The notes beneath the pieces are model-generated. The model worked only from the letters and a program-made list of their open reading frames with translations. It was not told where the DNA came from and did no database searches. Positions 24,818-31,895 of a DNA stretch of 64,000 nucleotides are shown in pieces. Made by a program: the position numbers and the translations under genes. Position 1 is the first letter of the stretch. Each line of letters opens with the position of its first letter. The stretch comes from a virus: positions 1-64,000 of IMG/VR virus record IMGVR_UViG_3300049218_000083; one strand, written 5' to 3'.

Positions 24818-25282
24818 CTAAAGAAGTTTGTAGATGGGAATCTTTTTCCCGAACCGTTCTATGAAGAGGTCATCCTTGTTCTCCTGATAAAGGATGACTC
24901 CAACGCACTCTGGAGAGAAGTCCACACTGCTGCGGCAGCGGTCTTCTGTGTTGGAAACCCGATCGATCTTGTGTAAGATTTCTTCGACGGTGGAACCTGT
25001 CTCGATGAAGTCATCCAGGATCATGTACCTCTTGACGTCGGTATGGTAGTCACACTCAATGGACTGTCCATGGCTACGTTCAGTTCCTTTCCGGATGACG
25101 ATCAAAGGAATCCCGGTGATGTAACTCACCGGGAACCCAACGGAGTAGCCTGAGACACCACGCACGGCGATTGCATCGAAGGGCACCCGTCTACGGAGTG
25201 CCTCTATTTGCTTCGCTAGACTGTCTGCCTTGGTCCTGATATGATCAGGATTCAGGTTCAGGTACGCAGTGCCAAACCTCAT
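24818..25282 (-). CDS. Phosphoribosyltransferase-like protein
   Basis: 154 aa. The PRPP-binding motif MILDDFIETGST is at residues 87-98, with an upstream FDAIAVRGVSG strand and loop typical of type I phosphoribosyltransferases (adenine or other base). It may salvage a nucleobase or use PRPP in nucleotide or NAD metabolism during infection; the base specificity cannot be read. Start overlaps the upstream stop (ATGA). Confidence 0.72.
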   Translation of the reverse strand: MRFGTAYLNLNPDHIRTKADSLAKQIEALRRRVPFDAIAVRGVSGYSVGFPVSYITGIPLIVIRKGTERSHGQSIECDYHTDVKRYMILDDFIETGSTVEEILHKIDRVSNTEDRCRSSVDFSPECVGVILYQENKDDLFIERFGKKIPIYKLL

Positions 25283-25491
25283 TCGACCACCAATGCCTCA
25301 ACCTCTTTGAGATTGATGTTGTACGTGGCATTGGTTTTGGAACCAAACCTGAAGTTGTAGTTCGTGAGCGCAGTTTCCTCCCTCGTCACTTTCCATTCAA
25401 CGATGTTCGTCATGACAATACGGGAACCCGACTTCATGTAGAACGTTGCTTTGTAGTGCCTACGGAACAACTTGGCCAGTAAGTACAGCAC
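25279..25491 (-). CDS. Hypothetical protein, 70 aa, GTG start
   Basis: GTG at 25491 preceded by AAGGAG at 7 nt. Reads on from the end of the upstream gene in another frame. Beta-rich sequence with GSRIVMTNIVEWKVTREE and a basic N-terminus. Not recognised. Confidence 0.5.
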   Translation of the reverse strand: MLYLLAKLFRRHYKATFYMKSGSRIVMTNIVEWKVTREETALTNYNFRFGSKTNATYNINLKEVEALVVE

Positions 25492-25687
25492 TTGCTTTCT
25501 CCTTGTTTGCCTTCTTGCGGTACTTGACGACGTCTTCACCAACGCGCTCGTTGCTGACGTTGAAGATGTCAGCCACCATACACGAGGTGACCAATTCCGA
25601 CACCACCTTCGGATCCATGTTGCCTGGGTCTGCGCAACTGTCATTCTCCGCAATCCACTGAATCGCTGAACGATAACCTGCTCTCAT
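25460..25687 (-). CDS. Hypothetical protein, 75 aa
   Basis: Preceded by CAGGAGATTCAA. N-terminal MRAGYRSAIQWIAENDSC, then a helical acid/basic domain. Overlaps the GTG-started gene by 32 nt. Not recognised. Confidence 0.55.
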   Translation of the reverse strand: MRAGYRSAIQWIAENDSCADPGNMDPKVVSELVTSCMVADIFNVSNERVGEDVVKYRKKANKEKASAVLTGQVVP

Positions 25688-25699
25688 TTGAATCTCCTG

Positions 25700-26110
25700 T
25701 TACTGATACTCAGGACGGTGCCGAGACCGCCCAATCAACCAATGGCCGCTGGATGCGCGTGCCCACTGGACCTTCGACAGAGTGTTCCAAAACAACTGTT
25801 GGAACCGTTGACCGTGACCTTGTAGTTCGTTCCTCCAGCGACGCGTAGACGTCCAATAGTCGAGATAGTGTGCATACTCGTGAGCCAGCAGAATGATCCA
25901 CTCGTGGGAGGGTGTTCCCTTGACGATGTGCATCGTGATCATCCGTTTGGCCTGGTAGCACATTCCCCAGACTGCCTGGTGACCCTCGAACTTGGGCTCA
26001 TGCCAGATCACGTAGATGGTCGGAGCCTTGAGCCGGAGCCCACGCTTGCGAATCCATTCACGGCAGATCTGCTTCGCCAGCTGAGACCGTTGTTTTCGCA
26101 ACAGTTTCAA
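25700..26110 (-). CDS. SprT-like zincin, TTG start
   Basis: 136 aa. HEYAHYLD (residues 77-84) is a HExxH zinc motif, preceded by a beta-rich region and followed by a basic C-terminal part with HGxxFxxLFW, the layout of SprT-like/SprT-type metallopeptidase domains. A TTG start is used with GGAGG at proper distance. Could be a DNA-bound protease or an inactive relative. It overlaps the 28-aa gene upstream. Confidence 0.62.
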   Translation of the reverse strand: MKLLRKQRSQLAKQICREWIRKRGLRLKAPTIYVIWHEPKFEGHQAVWGMCYQAKRMITMHIVKGTPSHEWIILLAHEYAHYLDYWTSTRRWRNELQGHGQRFQQLFWNTLSKVQWARASSGHWLIGRSRHRPEYQ

Positions 26111-26193
26111 ATGAACCTCCGGTTCGCTGGGTCAATGACCGCCATCACGCACAGAGCGATGGCAAGAACGTTGATGAAGATTCCTACGTACAT
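26107..26193 (-). CDS. 28-aa membrane peptide
   Basis: ATG at 26193 behind a strong AAGGAGG. The peptide is one hydrophobic helix (GIFINVLAIALCVMAVI) with a short polar tail, and its stop lies against the next start. Likely a real small membrane protein or a translation-coupling leader. Confidence 0.5.
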   Translation of the reverse strand: MYVGIFINVLAIALCVMAVIDPANRRFI

Positions 26194-26203
26194 GATTTCC
26201 TCC

Positions 26204-26515
26204 TTAGTCGTTGAACACAGTCACCACCCAGCCGCGAAGCTGGGGAAAGGAAGCCAGCGTCTTGTCATTTGGCGCTAGCGTCCAGAACATGATGTCACCC
26301 TCGCGATCCTCGCGACCAACGATCACGAACTCAGCGACCTCGTTGGTTTTCTCGGACATTATGAAGAGGCCAACCGGACCACCTTCCATGATATCGAACG
26401 GCTGCTTATGCGTCGTCCGGGCACTCAGGTCCGAAGCTTCACAACTCAGGGTCTTGATCGACTTCGAGACCGTGAAGAGCTTCGAGAGGTGGACATTCTT
26501 TGTAGCGATTGGCAT
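26204..26515 (-). CDS. Hypothetical protein, 103 aa
   Basis: First gene after the CGATAACT-type promoter at 26549-26592, with GGAGAACTGAA before the ATG. Mixed beta protein with GGPVGLFIMSEKTNEV. Not recognised. Confidence 0.6.
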   Translation of the reverse strand: MPIATKNVHLSKLFTVSKSIKTLSCEASDLSARTTHKQPFDIMEGGPVGLFIMSEKTNEVAEFVIVGREDREGDIMFWTLAPNDKTLASFPQLRGWVVTVFND

Positions 26516-26548
26516 TTCAGTTCTCCGTTCAGTTTCTACCTAGGACCA

Positions 26549-26592
26549 ACTCTAAGCGGAGTCGCCGAGTGTAGAAAGATACGCAGTTATCG
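26549..26592 (-). promoter_or_regulatory. CGATAACT-type promoter
   Basis: On the minus strand CGATAACTGC, then TTTCTA (-35 position), 17 nt, TAGAGT (-10). Box to -10 distance is 38 nt. The leader (CCTAGGTAGAAACTGAACGGAG) is almost identical to that of the site at 30302. Confidence 0.8.
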
Positions 26593-26601
26593 TTTCGTCG
26601 A

Positions 26602-27429
26602 CTACTTCGTAACTTCCTGAGCCTTGATGGTTTCGCGCAGAGCGACCAGGCGCTCGATCTCAGCGACATCGGCAGCAGCGTCCGGGTACACGGCGAGCGT
26701 AGCTGCAGAGTGCTTTGCGCGCCAGTGGTTGAGCTGGTAGGGGATGTCCTGGTAGAGCTGGCGAGAGACTTCCGAGCGCTGCTCATAAGGAACCGCGAGC
26801 ACGCGCTCCAGGATCGCCTTGCGGACTTTCTCGAACGACCGACTCACTGCCTCCAGCGCGTCTTTCTTGGCGGACTTGGTCCGGAAGGTGCCTTCGATGT
26901 GACCAGTTTTGACATCGACCTTGGTGTTGGCTGGTTTCTCGACCTTGATCTTTTCGGCAGGGATCAGCGCAGTGCCGAACTTCGGCAACACGCGAGTGGT
27001 TAGCATCTCAGCGTGGTCACGATTCATGTCGCGGCGCATTTCGGCCGAGTGGACCATGCTGGCGCGAACCGACTTCTGCTTGTACTCCGGCTGCTCAGCG
27101 AACACGAAGGTGATCATCTTGTAGCCGTACCGATCAGCACCCTCTTTATCACGACCGACGTAAGTGTTTTCGCTGTACTTCTCGATCACGCACGTTTCAA
27201 GACGCTTGGCTTCGGCGTCGAACGTGGCCGCATTCTCGAGGCAGGACTTGATGATTTGGTTGGTCAGGGTGATTTCATGCTGGGCAGGCTTGCGGTCAGC
27301 GCCAGGGCAAACACCGTTGAAGAAGTTATGCTCGACCGTGTAGCCGTGCTTGGCTACGTTTTTGCTCTTGAGGTTGAAAGCCTGGGTCCGACCACAAGCT
27401 TGGCAGGTTCCATCATGAGTATGTCGCAT
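26602..27429 (-). CDS. Zinc-finger protein of unknown function, 275 aa
   Basis: Starts MRHTHDGTCQACGRTQAFNL with a CxxC pair and a later FNGVCPG, an N-terminal zinc-binding layout; a mixed helical domain follows, with a conserved-looking MITFVFAEQPEYKQKSVRASMV and a long C-terminal helix. Similar-looking proteins are frequent in large phages and plasmids, but no function is known to me. It stands as a unit of its own between two promoter regions. Confidence 0.55.
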   Translation of the reverse strand: MRHTHDGTCQACGRTQAFNLKSKNVAKHGYTVEHNFFNGVCPGADRKPAQHEITLTNQIIKSCLENAATFDAEAKRLETCVIEKYSENTYVGRDKEGADRYGYKMITFVFAEQPEYKQKSVRASMVHSAEMRRDMNRDHAEMLTTRVLPKFGTALIPAEKIKVEKPANTKVDVKTGHIEGTFRTKSAKKDALEAVSRSFEKVRKAILERVLAVPYEQRSEVSRQLYQDIPYQLNHWRAKHSAATLAVYPDAAADVAEIERLVALRETIKAQEVTK

Positions 27430-27455
27430 TTCATTTCCAAGTAAGTAACCGATAG

Positions 27456-27520
27456 AGCAACTCTACGCGGACTGCTTACGAAAGGTAGACGATTTTACAA
27501 TAACGTCAAAATAGTCGCCG
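27456..27520 (-). promoter_or_regulatory. Possible promoter with CGATA palindrome
   Basis: Minus-strand sequence with CTTTCGTAAGCAGTCCGCG and TAGAGT, as in the other CGATAACT-type sites, but the upstream box at the expected distance is degenerate. A near-palindrome ACGATAGGCAGTTATCGT lies further up (27521-27540). Confidence 0.4.
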
Positions 27521-27533
27521 AAACGATAACTGC

Positions 27534-27710
27534 CTATCGTTCTAAATCCAATTCTTTGTAGCTGAAGCCCATTTCTAGGTCAGGACAAGCATCAAGCTGA
27601 ACAACGATCACATCCCAGTCGATGAATTTGACGACTTTTCCAGCCATGTAGCGGAGTTCCGACCAGTCTGATATCACGCGCACTCGCGTGCCCGGAGTCT
27701 TTATGCCCAT
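27534..27710 (-). CDS. Hypothetical protein, 58 aa
   Basis: Reads MGIKTPGTRVRVISDWSELRYM, a small SH3-like beta protein, preceded by AGAGGTGAGAA. Its end runs into the palindrome region. Not recognised. Confidence 0.55.
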   Translation of the reverse strand: MGIKTPGTRVRVISDWSELRYMAGKVVKFIDWDVIVVQLDACPDLEMGFSYKELDLER

Positions 27711-27713
27711 TTC

Positions 27714-28103
27714 TCACCTCTTTAAGATGTGTGTTTCTTTCTGTAGTTTTCTAGCGTATCGTACCGTTGCCCACGTTCCGGATCGCAAGATTTCTTCATC
27801 CTGCTCTGGGGTGGCGATGAGAACATCACAGGCATCGACGATGTCGTGGTTGCGATCAAGATATGGCTTGGGTGTGTGAATATGATGAGCACCAGTACAG
27901 AACGCTCGCCGATAATCGTTGGTCGGCGGATGGATGTGGATTAGCAGGAACATCACGCGAGCTAGATTATGAGCCTGAGCATCAGCGCCGACACAATCTC
28001 CATGGTGAAACTCTGTTGCGTTCAACTCAACCAACTTTGTGCCCAGCTGCTGCATCTGATTGTCAGACATGCCGGCTGAAGTTCCAGTGAACCCAATGAT
28101 CAT
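27714..28103 (-). CDS. SLOG/DprA-like nucleotide-binding protein
   Basis: 129 aa. N-terminus MIIGFTGTSAGMS, then HHGDCVGADAQAHNLA and PYLDRNHDIVDACDVLIATP with SGTWATVRYARK: the complete pattern of a small Rossmann-like SLOG domain. SLOG proteins bind nucleotide-derived ligands and occur in antiphage signalling systems and phage counter-measures. Here it may bind or hide a nucleotide messenger; that is an inference. Good ribosome site AAGAGGCGATT. Confidence 0.72.
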   Translation of the reverse strand: MIIGFTGTSAGMSDNQMQQLGTKLVELNATEFHHGDCVGADAQAHNLARVMFLLIHIHPPTNDYRRAFCTGAHHIHTPKPYLDRNHDIVDACDVLIATPEQDEEILRSGTWATVRYARKLQKETHILKR

Positions 28104-28336
28104 AATCGCCTCTTCTTCCAGGTGTACGGTTGGCCGTTGGGAAGCAACCCATCTTTGACACCATCGACTCCGATTGAATGGTGGCTCGCAGTTGTGACAA
28201 AGAACATTCCTTGCTCACGCAACTGAGCTGCACGCGCAAGCAGCAGTCCGATCTGTTGTTCACCGTCAGGGAACTGCTCGACGTTTGGAGCCATGACTCC
28301 GTCAAGGCTTTCGCACCAGTACACAACCATTGTCAT
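28100..28336 (-). CDS. Hypothetical protein, 78 aa
   Basis: Start selected at the ATG overlapping the upstream stop (ATGA). Sequence has MVVYWCESLDGVMAPN and TTASHHSIGVDGVKDG, then the tail LPNGQPYTWKKRRL. Not recognised. The longer frame to 28519 is a shadow of the membrane gene. Confidence 0.55.
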   Translation of the reverse strand: MTMVVYWCESLDGVMAPNVEQFPDGEQQIGLLLARAAQLREQGMFFVTTASHHSIGVDGVKDGLLPNGQPYTWKKRRL

Positions 28337-28593
28337 TTCTTCAGTCTCAAATAAGCGATCGATCCAATCCAGAAGAAGTTGGCTGCCATGATTGCACAAC
28401 CGCCAGCGAATGAAAACCACTGATCCAGGTGTGGGTAGTAGAATAAATTCCAGATTCCCCATCCTGCGAAGTAAATCACACTGACCAAAGAAATGCCTCT
28501 CGCCTGACGAGATTGCCACAACGCTTTGGTGTGATTCAGGATGAATAATGAACCAAAGAACTCGAACAGTCCATTCACCAAATCAGGAATCAT
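28333..28593 (-). CDS. PQ-loop/SemiSWEET-like membrane protein
   Basis: 86 aa with three hydrophobic helices (about 8-20, 36-53 and 60-82) and a KALWQSRQARGISLVSVIYF segment like the PQ-loop region of SemiSWEET and related small transporters. Such proteins pair into transporters. Whether it carries a solute or only has the fold is unknown. Coupled to the neighbours by overlapping codons. Confidence 0.5.
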   Translation of the reverse strand: MIPDLVNGLFEFFGSLFILNHTKALWQSRQARGISLVSVIYFAGWGIWNLFYYPHLDQWFSFAGGCAIMAANFFWIGSIAYLRLKK

Positions 28594-28979
28594 ACTTGAG
28601 CCTTGGTGACACGAAATTTGTCGAACAGTTTTTCAGCAAACTGCCAAGCCAGACTTGAACGGCCACCTGAGCGGTCATCGCTGTTGTACTTGCCAAACGT
28701 GGCGGAGTCGAGATGGTGATACCACTCGTGGAATACAGCCTTCAGATGAGAGCGACTGTGAACCCAGATGATTCTACATCCATATTGTCCCAAGCAACCA
28801 ACCTCAGGCATTGCGGTGCTGACGACCGGACGGCTGACACCATACTCTTCCGAGAGGATGTCACAAATCTCCTGCGCCGTTCGTCGATCCACCTTGAAGT
28901 AATATCCCTTCCTGGTAGGAAAGAGATCAGCCAAGGCTTGCGGACAGCGAACGTCCCACTCTTTAGTCACTCGGAGCAT
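28590..28979 (-). CDS. Zincin-like protein with HEWYHHLD
   Basis: 129 aa. HEWYHH (residues 84-89) is a HExxH metal site; the surroundings (LKAVFHEWYHHLDSATFGKY) are like those of domesticated metallopeptidases in mobile elements. Two Cys lie near GCLGQYGCRI. No signal peptide. Second zincin in this block besides 25700-26110. Good ribosome site AAGGAAGTG. Confidence 0.6.
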   Translation of the reverse strand: MLRVTKEWDVRCPQALADLFPTRKGYYFKVDRRTAQEICDILSEEYGVSRPVVSTAMPEVGCLGQYGCRIIWVHSRSHLKAVFHEWYHHLDSATFGKYNSDDRSGGRSSLAWQFAEKLFDKFRVTKAQV

Positions 28980-29151
28980 TTGGGTGCACTTCCTTTATGA
29001 GAAAAATCAGTTTGTCATTCTCGGTGTAAAACGAGTCCACATGTCTATCATGAGCATTGCTTATGATCTGTCCAATTCGCCAATGCTTTCGGTGCGGATG
29101 GCGGAATAGTACCCAGGCCAGCCGAAGTATGTCCCAAATTGACGTGCGCAT
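28963..29151 (-). CDS. Hypothetical protein, 62 aa
   Basis: Basic and His-rich (WVLFRHPHRKHWRI). It overlaps the zincin-like gene start by 17 nt and follows directly after the next gene. Not recognised. Confidence 0.5.
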   Translation of the reverse strand: MRTSIWDILRLAWVLFRHPHRKHWRIGQIISNAHDRHVDSFYTENDKLIFLIKEVHPNAPSD

Positions 29152-29152
29152 C

Positions 29153-29287
29153 CTAGGTTACTTCCTCAATTGCCCAGTCAGATTCCGGTTCATCGATAGA
29201 AGTCGTCCAGCTTTTCCACGTGTACGGCTGACTCGTATCGTGAGGAATACCCTGTTCCCAACGTTCTGCGATGCTCAGTTCTTTCAT
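29153..29287 (-). CDS. Hypothetical protein, 44 aa
   Basis: Short acidic and Trp-rich protein: MKELSIAERWEQGIPHD. ATG overlaps the upstream stop (ATGA). Not recognised; supported by the coupling only. Confidence 0.45.
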   Translation of the reverse strand: MKELSIAERWEQGIPHDTSQPYTWKSWTTSIDEPESDWAIEEVT

Positions 29288-29448
29288 CCTGGGTCACTCT
29301 CGTCGAGAAGTTCTGACAACAGCCGCAGCGCTCTGGCCACGTCTCTGTCCCAGATGGATGCTGATCCTTCTTTGGCTCGCAACTCTGCAGTCGCAGCCAT
29401 CCACTCAACACGTTCCGGTGAGATCGGTTCTTTGATTGGTTCTTTCAT
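29284..29448 (-). CDS. Hypothetical helical protein, 54 aa
   Basis: Opens with a repeated MKEPIKEPISPERVEWM, followed by an amphipathic helix. Overlaps the next gene by 4 nt. Not recognised. Confidence 0.45.
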   Translation of the reverse strand: MKEPIKEPISPERVEWMAATAELRAKEGSASIWDRDVARALRLLSELLDESDPG

Positions 29449-29468
29449 CCAATAAGTCTACCTCGTAA

Positions 29469-29672
29469 TTACACGCCAGCGGCAAGTTTTCCTTTCGAGA
29501 AAATTCCTTTGTTGACTTTCTTGCGTATGTGGACAGCTTCCTTGTGATGATGCCACTCATCCCCATACGCATGATGAGAGTCATCGATGCAACCAAGTAT
29601 GATTTCGCCCAGACCATTCCTACACCTCCAGGGATTCGAGATTGCCGATCCGCACACAGGGCAGACCGGCAT
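29469..29672 (-). CDS. Zinc-binding protein, about 67 aa
   Basis: From the ATG at 29672: MPVCPVCGSAISNPWRC with CxxC and a later Cys, then DDSHHAYGDEWHHH and a basic tail. A GTG at 29708 overlapping the upstream stop is an alternative start. Likely binds zinc. Confidence 0.5.
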   Translation of the reverse strand: MPVCPVCGSAISNPWRCRNGLGEIILGCIDDSHHAYGDEWHHHKEAVHIRKKVNKGIFSKGKLAAGV

Positions 29673-29700
29673 CTCAAGCCGGATGAACGGTGAGAGGACG

Positions 29701-29943
29701 CTAGACACGGTGGCTCCGAATGGCCCCGAGGTTCAGCTTGACCAGGTCCCAGCAGTCAGCGACCTGGTCGATGTTCAGGCCAGCGGCCACGCCGGCATCG
29801 ACGAACTGCTTGTATCCAATGGAGTCGCGGACCTCGCGGAAGGACTTAGTCGTGTCCCACTCGCAGCCCACCATACACGCGTAGAGCGTCCAGCGATCCA
29901 CCAGCTTCTCAGCAACCGTCGAGACGCAGAAGAGCGCGCTCAT
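29701..29943 (-). CDS. Hypothetical protein, 80 aa
   Basis: Helical, with three Cys (LFCVS, LYACMVGC) and AADxxNIDQVADCWDL-like end. Coupled to both neighbours. Not recognised. Confidence 0.5.
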   Translation of the reverse strand: MSALFCVSTVAEKLVDRWTLYACMVGCEWDTTKSFREVRDSIGYKQFVDAGVAAGLNIDQVADCWDLVKLNLGAIRSHRV

Positions 29944-30269
29944 GACAACTTCTCCGTGACATCCATGAACCCGAAGGAGACAACGACGAAGGTCTTGTAG
30001 ACGTCATCCTTCACTTCGACGAACACGTCACCGACCGAGGAAGAACGCGAACCCTTCATACCATGGTCCTTGGAACCGTAGAAGGTGACGCCATCATTCT
30101 CCCACCAGCCTTTCTCGATGGAGTTGGTCAGGTGATACGCGGTGTCGAGGCTCTCGGTGTCGACCGTCGCAACATGGTGGTAGTCTTGCATCACGTTTGG
30201 GACGAAACCCTCACAAACCATGAAGGTCGGCTCATTAGCGTGGAAGACCATAACAACTGCTTTCTCCAT
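29940..30269 (-). CDS. Hypothetical protein, 109 aa
   Basis: First gene behind the CGATAACT-type promoter at 30302-30345; ATG at 30269 after CTGGAGATTGAA. Beta-rich with repeated Val/Asp segments (FVEVKDDVYKTFVVVSFGF). Not recognised. Longer upstream frame is excluded because it crosses the promoter. Confidence 0.6.
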   Translation of the reverse strand: MEKAVVMVFHANEPTFMVCEGFVPNVMQDYHHVATVDTESLDTAYHLTNSIEKGWWENDGVTFYGSKDHGMKGSRSSSVGDVFVEVKDDVYKTFVVVSFGFMDVTEKLS

Positions 30270-30301
30270 TTCAATCTCCAGTTCAGTTTCTACTAGGAAT
30301 G

Positions 30302-30345
30302 ACTCTACGCGCACTCGGCGAGTTACGAAAGAGCCGCAGTTATCG
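30302..30345 (-). promoter_or_regulatory. CGATAACT-type promoter
   Basis: On the minus strand CGATAACTGC, TTTCGT at the -35 position, 17 nt, TAGAGT. Box to -10 distance 38 nt. Leader shares CCTAGTAGAAACTGAACTGGAGA with the site at 26549. Confidence 0.8.
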
Positions 30346-30628
30346 TTTTGGGGAAGAAGTCGCCGAGGGTCGCACCCAGCGGTTTCACCTGAAGAGCTTC
30401 GGCACGACGCTCGGCATCGCGCTTGGCTTCGGCACGTTCCCATTCCAGTTCGCGCTCCGCGATAGAATTGAGCTCGTCGATGGCCTCCGCGAGAGCAGCC
30501 TCGTCGTTCCAGAAGTCCTGGTTGATGTTGCGGGGACGGTGGCCGTAGGCTTCCTTGTAGACGTCCGAGTAGACGCTCTGCAAGCCTTCCAGCTTGGTGA
30601 AGGTGAACTCGGTAGAAAGGTCGCTCAT
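30323..30628 (-). CDS. Small conserved-type phage protein, 101 aa
   Basis: MSDLSTEFTFTKLEGLQSVYSDVYKEAYGHRPR-like start (split here by role: a short acidic lead, then the GHRPR turn), followed by a long Glu/Arg coiled coil. I have the impression this N-terminal pattern occurs in many phages, but the function is unknown. Transcribed from the CGATAACT promoter at 30661-30704; its 3' end runs through the next promoter. Confidence 0.6.
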   Translation of the reverse strand: MSDLSTEFTFTKLEGLQSVYSDVYKEAYGHRPRNINQDFWNDEAALAEAIDELNSIAERELEWERAEAKRDAERRAEALQVKPLGATLGDFFPKTITAALS

Positions 30629-30660
30629 CTTAGGTCTCCTGTTGGTTCAACGTAGAACGA

Positions 30661-30704
30661 ACTCTACGCCCAACTCGGCGACTAAGAAAGAGCGCCAGTT
30701 ATCG
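30661..30704 (-). promoter_or_regulatory. CGATAACT-type promoter
   Basis: On the minus strand CGATAACTGG, TTTCTT at the -35 position, 17 nt, TAGAGT. Box to -10 distance 38 nt. Drives the 101-aa gene, whose leader carries AACAGGAGACC. Confidence 0.8.
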
Positions 30705-30706
30705 TT

Positions 30707-30910
30707 TCACCAAACCCAGTTGATATCGTAGAAAGTGCTGATCATGAAGAATAGGTTGACGGCAGCGACCACTTCAAAAAAGTAGCCAAGCCGAAAAGCC
30801 TGCTTCTGGAACCGCAATCTGGTCTGGGCACGCTTGATGCACACCCAGGCTGAATAGATGGTTCCAGTGATCCAAAGCAACCAGAGTAACGCATGAATAT
30901 GGACGATCAT
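30707..30910 (-). CDS. Small membrane protein, 67 aa
   Basis: ATG at 30910 preceded by GGAGGAGAGAAAGAA. Two hydrophobic helices (residues 4-22 and 42-60). Coupled to the upstream zinc-ribbon gene by ATGA. Not recognised. Confidence 0.55.
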   Translation of the reverse strand: MIVHIHALLWLLWITGTIYSAWVCIKRAQTRLRFQKQAFRLGYFFEVVAAVNLFFMISTFYDINWVW

Positions 30911-31053
30911 TTCTTTCTCTCCTCCGCGCATCCAAAGCGATTTTTACACTTACGAAATTCGATTGGTATGTATGCAGCAACGATCCAACCGCACTTCTTA
31001 CACTTTGCCACACCGATGCCTGGTTCTGGATCACACTTCGGGCCATCCGTCAT
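30907..31053 (-). CDS. Zinc-ribbon-like protein, 48 aa
   Basis: Contains KCDP, VAKCKKCGW and RKCKNRFGC: at least four Cys in zinc-knuckle spacing. Both ends overlap neighbouring genes by 4 nt, supporting it. Confidence 0.55.
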   Translation of the reverse strand: MTDGPKCDPEPGIGVAKCKKCGWIVAAYIPIEFRKCKNRFGCAEERKK

Positions 31054-31238
31054 CGTCTGGCTCCAGAGCAGTTGAAAGGAGGTCCCAGCAAGGATCCGGC
31101 ACAGTCGCAGACTCGAAGAGGTTGTGATACAGGCTTGGGTTGAAGTGCGTCACTGATACGCTCAAGCAGCGTGGCGTCCTCGATCTGTGGTCCCTCGGCG
31201 AGTATCTGTTCCCGCACCAATTCGTTGAGCGTCTTCAA
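31050..31238 (-). CDS. Hypothetical protein, 62 aa
   Basis: MKTLNELVREQILAEGPQIED, helical at first, then a CDCAGS Cys pair. Coupled to both neighbours. Not recognised. Confidence 0.5.
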   Translation of the reverse strand: MKTLNELVREQILAEGPQIEDATLLERISDALQPKPVSQPLRVCDCAGSLLGPPFNCSGARR

Positions 31239-31744
31239 TCGGTGTACTTCTTCATGATAGCTTCGACAGCGTCTTTGGCCTCTTTCAAGCCTACGCCAGT
31301 TCGCGTGCGATAAATCTTAATTGCCATAATCTTCTGTGAGCCGACGTGTCGTTGAAGTGGGCCACCAAGCACGTTCAGCATCTCTCTTTCTAGCTCGCTT
31401 GCCTTCGCCTGAGCCTCTGCAGCGACCTGTTCGGCAAACCTCCGCTTACGTGTTTCGGCTGGGTCGCGTCCCTCTCTGTAGCCTTCTACTAGCGTGCGCA
31501 CGACATAGCCAATGAGCCACCCAGTCTCGTATGGCGCAGATTTGAAACCGTGCCAAATCGCTTGAAGAATCGTAAGCGACCCTGTACGAATCCCGGCTGC
31601 AAATTTTTGCAATTTTGCATACAGCGGCACGCTCGGGGAAGTACCGGATGATGACGGAGTCGGTGGAGCATTGTCGACTGACCCCATCGCCTGCCCATCA
31701 TGATAGGATTTTCGCGTAAGCCATTTCCACATGCCATTCTCCAT
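31235..31744 (-). CDS. Protein with C-terminal ribosomal L7/L12-like module
   Basis: 169 aa. The last 30 residues read KIMAIKIYRTRTGVGLKEAK then DAVEAIMKKY, the signature of the L7/L12 C-terminal domain (K..IK..R..TG.GLKEAK..VE), the part that recruits translation GTPases. The N-terminal 100 residues are unrelated, with a Pro/Ser linker, one hydrophobic helix and a long charged helix. May tether to the host translation machinery or just use the fold. No strong ribosome site is seen before the ATG. Confidence 0.6.
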   Translation of the reverse strand: MENGMWKWLTRKSYHDGQAMGSVDNAPPTPSSSGTSPSVPLYAKLQKFAAGIRTGSLTILQAIWHGFKSAPYETGWLIGYVVRTLVEGYREGRDPAETRKRRFAEQVAAEAQAKASELEREMLNVLGGPLQRHVGSQKIMAIKIYRTRTGVGLKEAKDAVEAIMKKYTD

Positions 31745-31895
31745 CTTGCGTGCTCGATCTTGAGCATGGCAATCTTGGGTTCATCAATGAGCACTCGTAA
31801 AGGACTTTCTTGAGTCAGTTGTCGAAATAGATAACTGGTACTCGTTTTCGACAGTCTTAATGGTTCTGACACGAGCAGGAGTCCCACGACAAACA

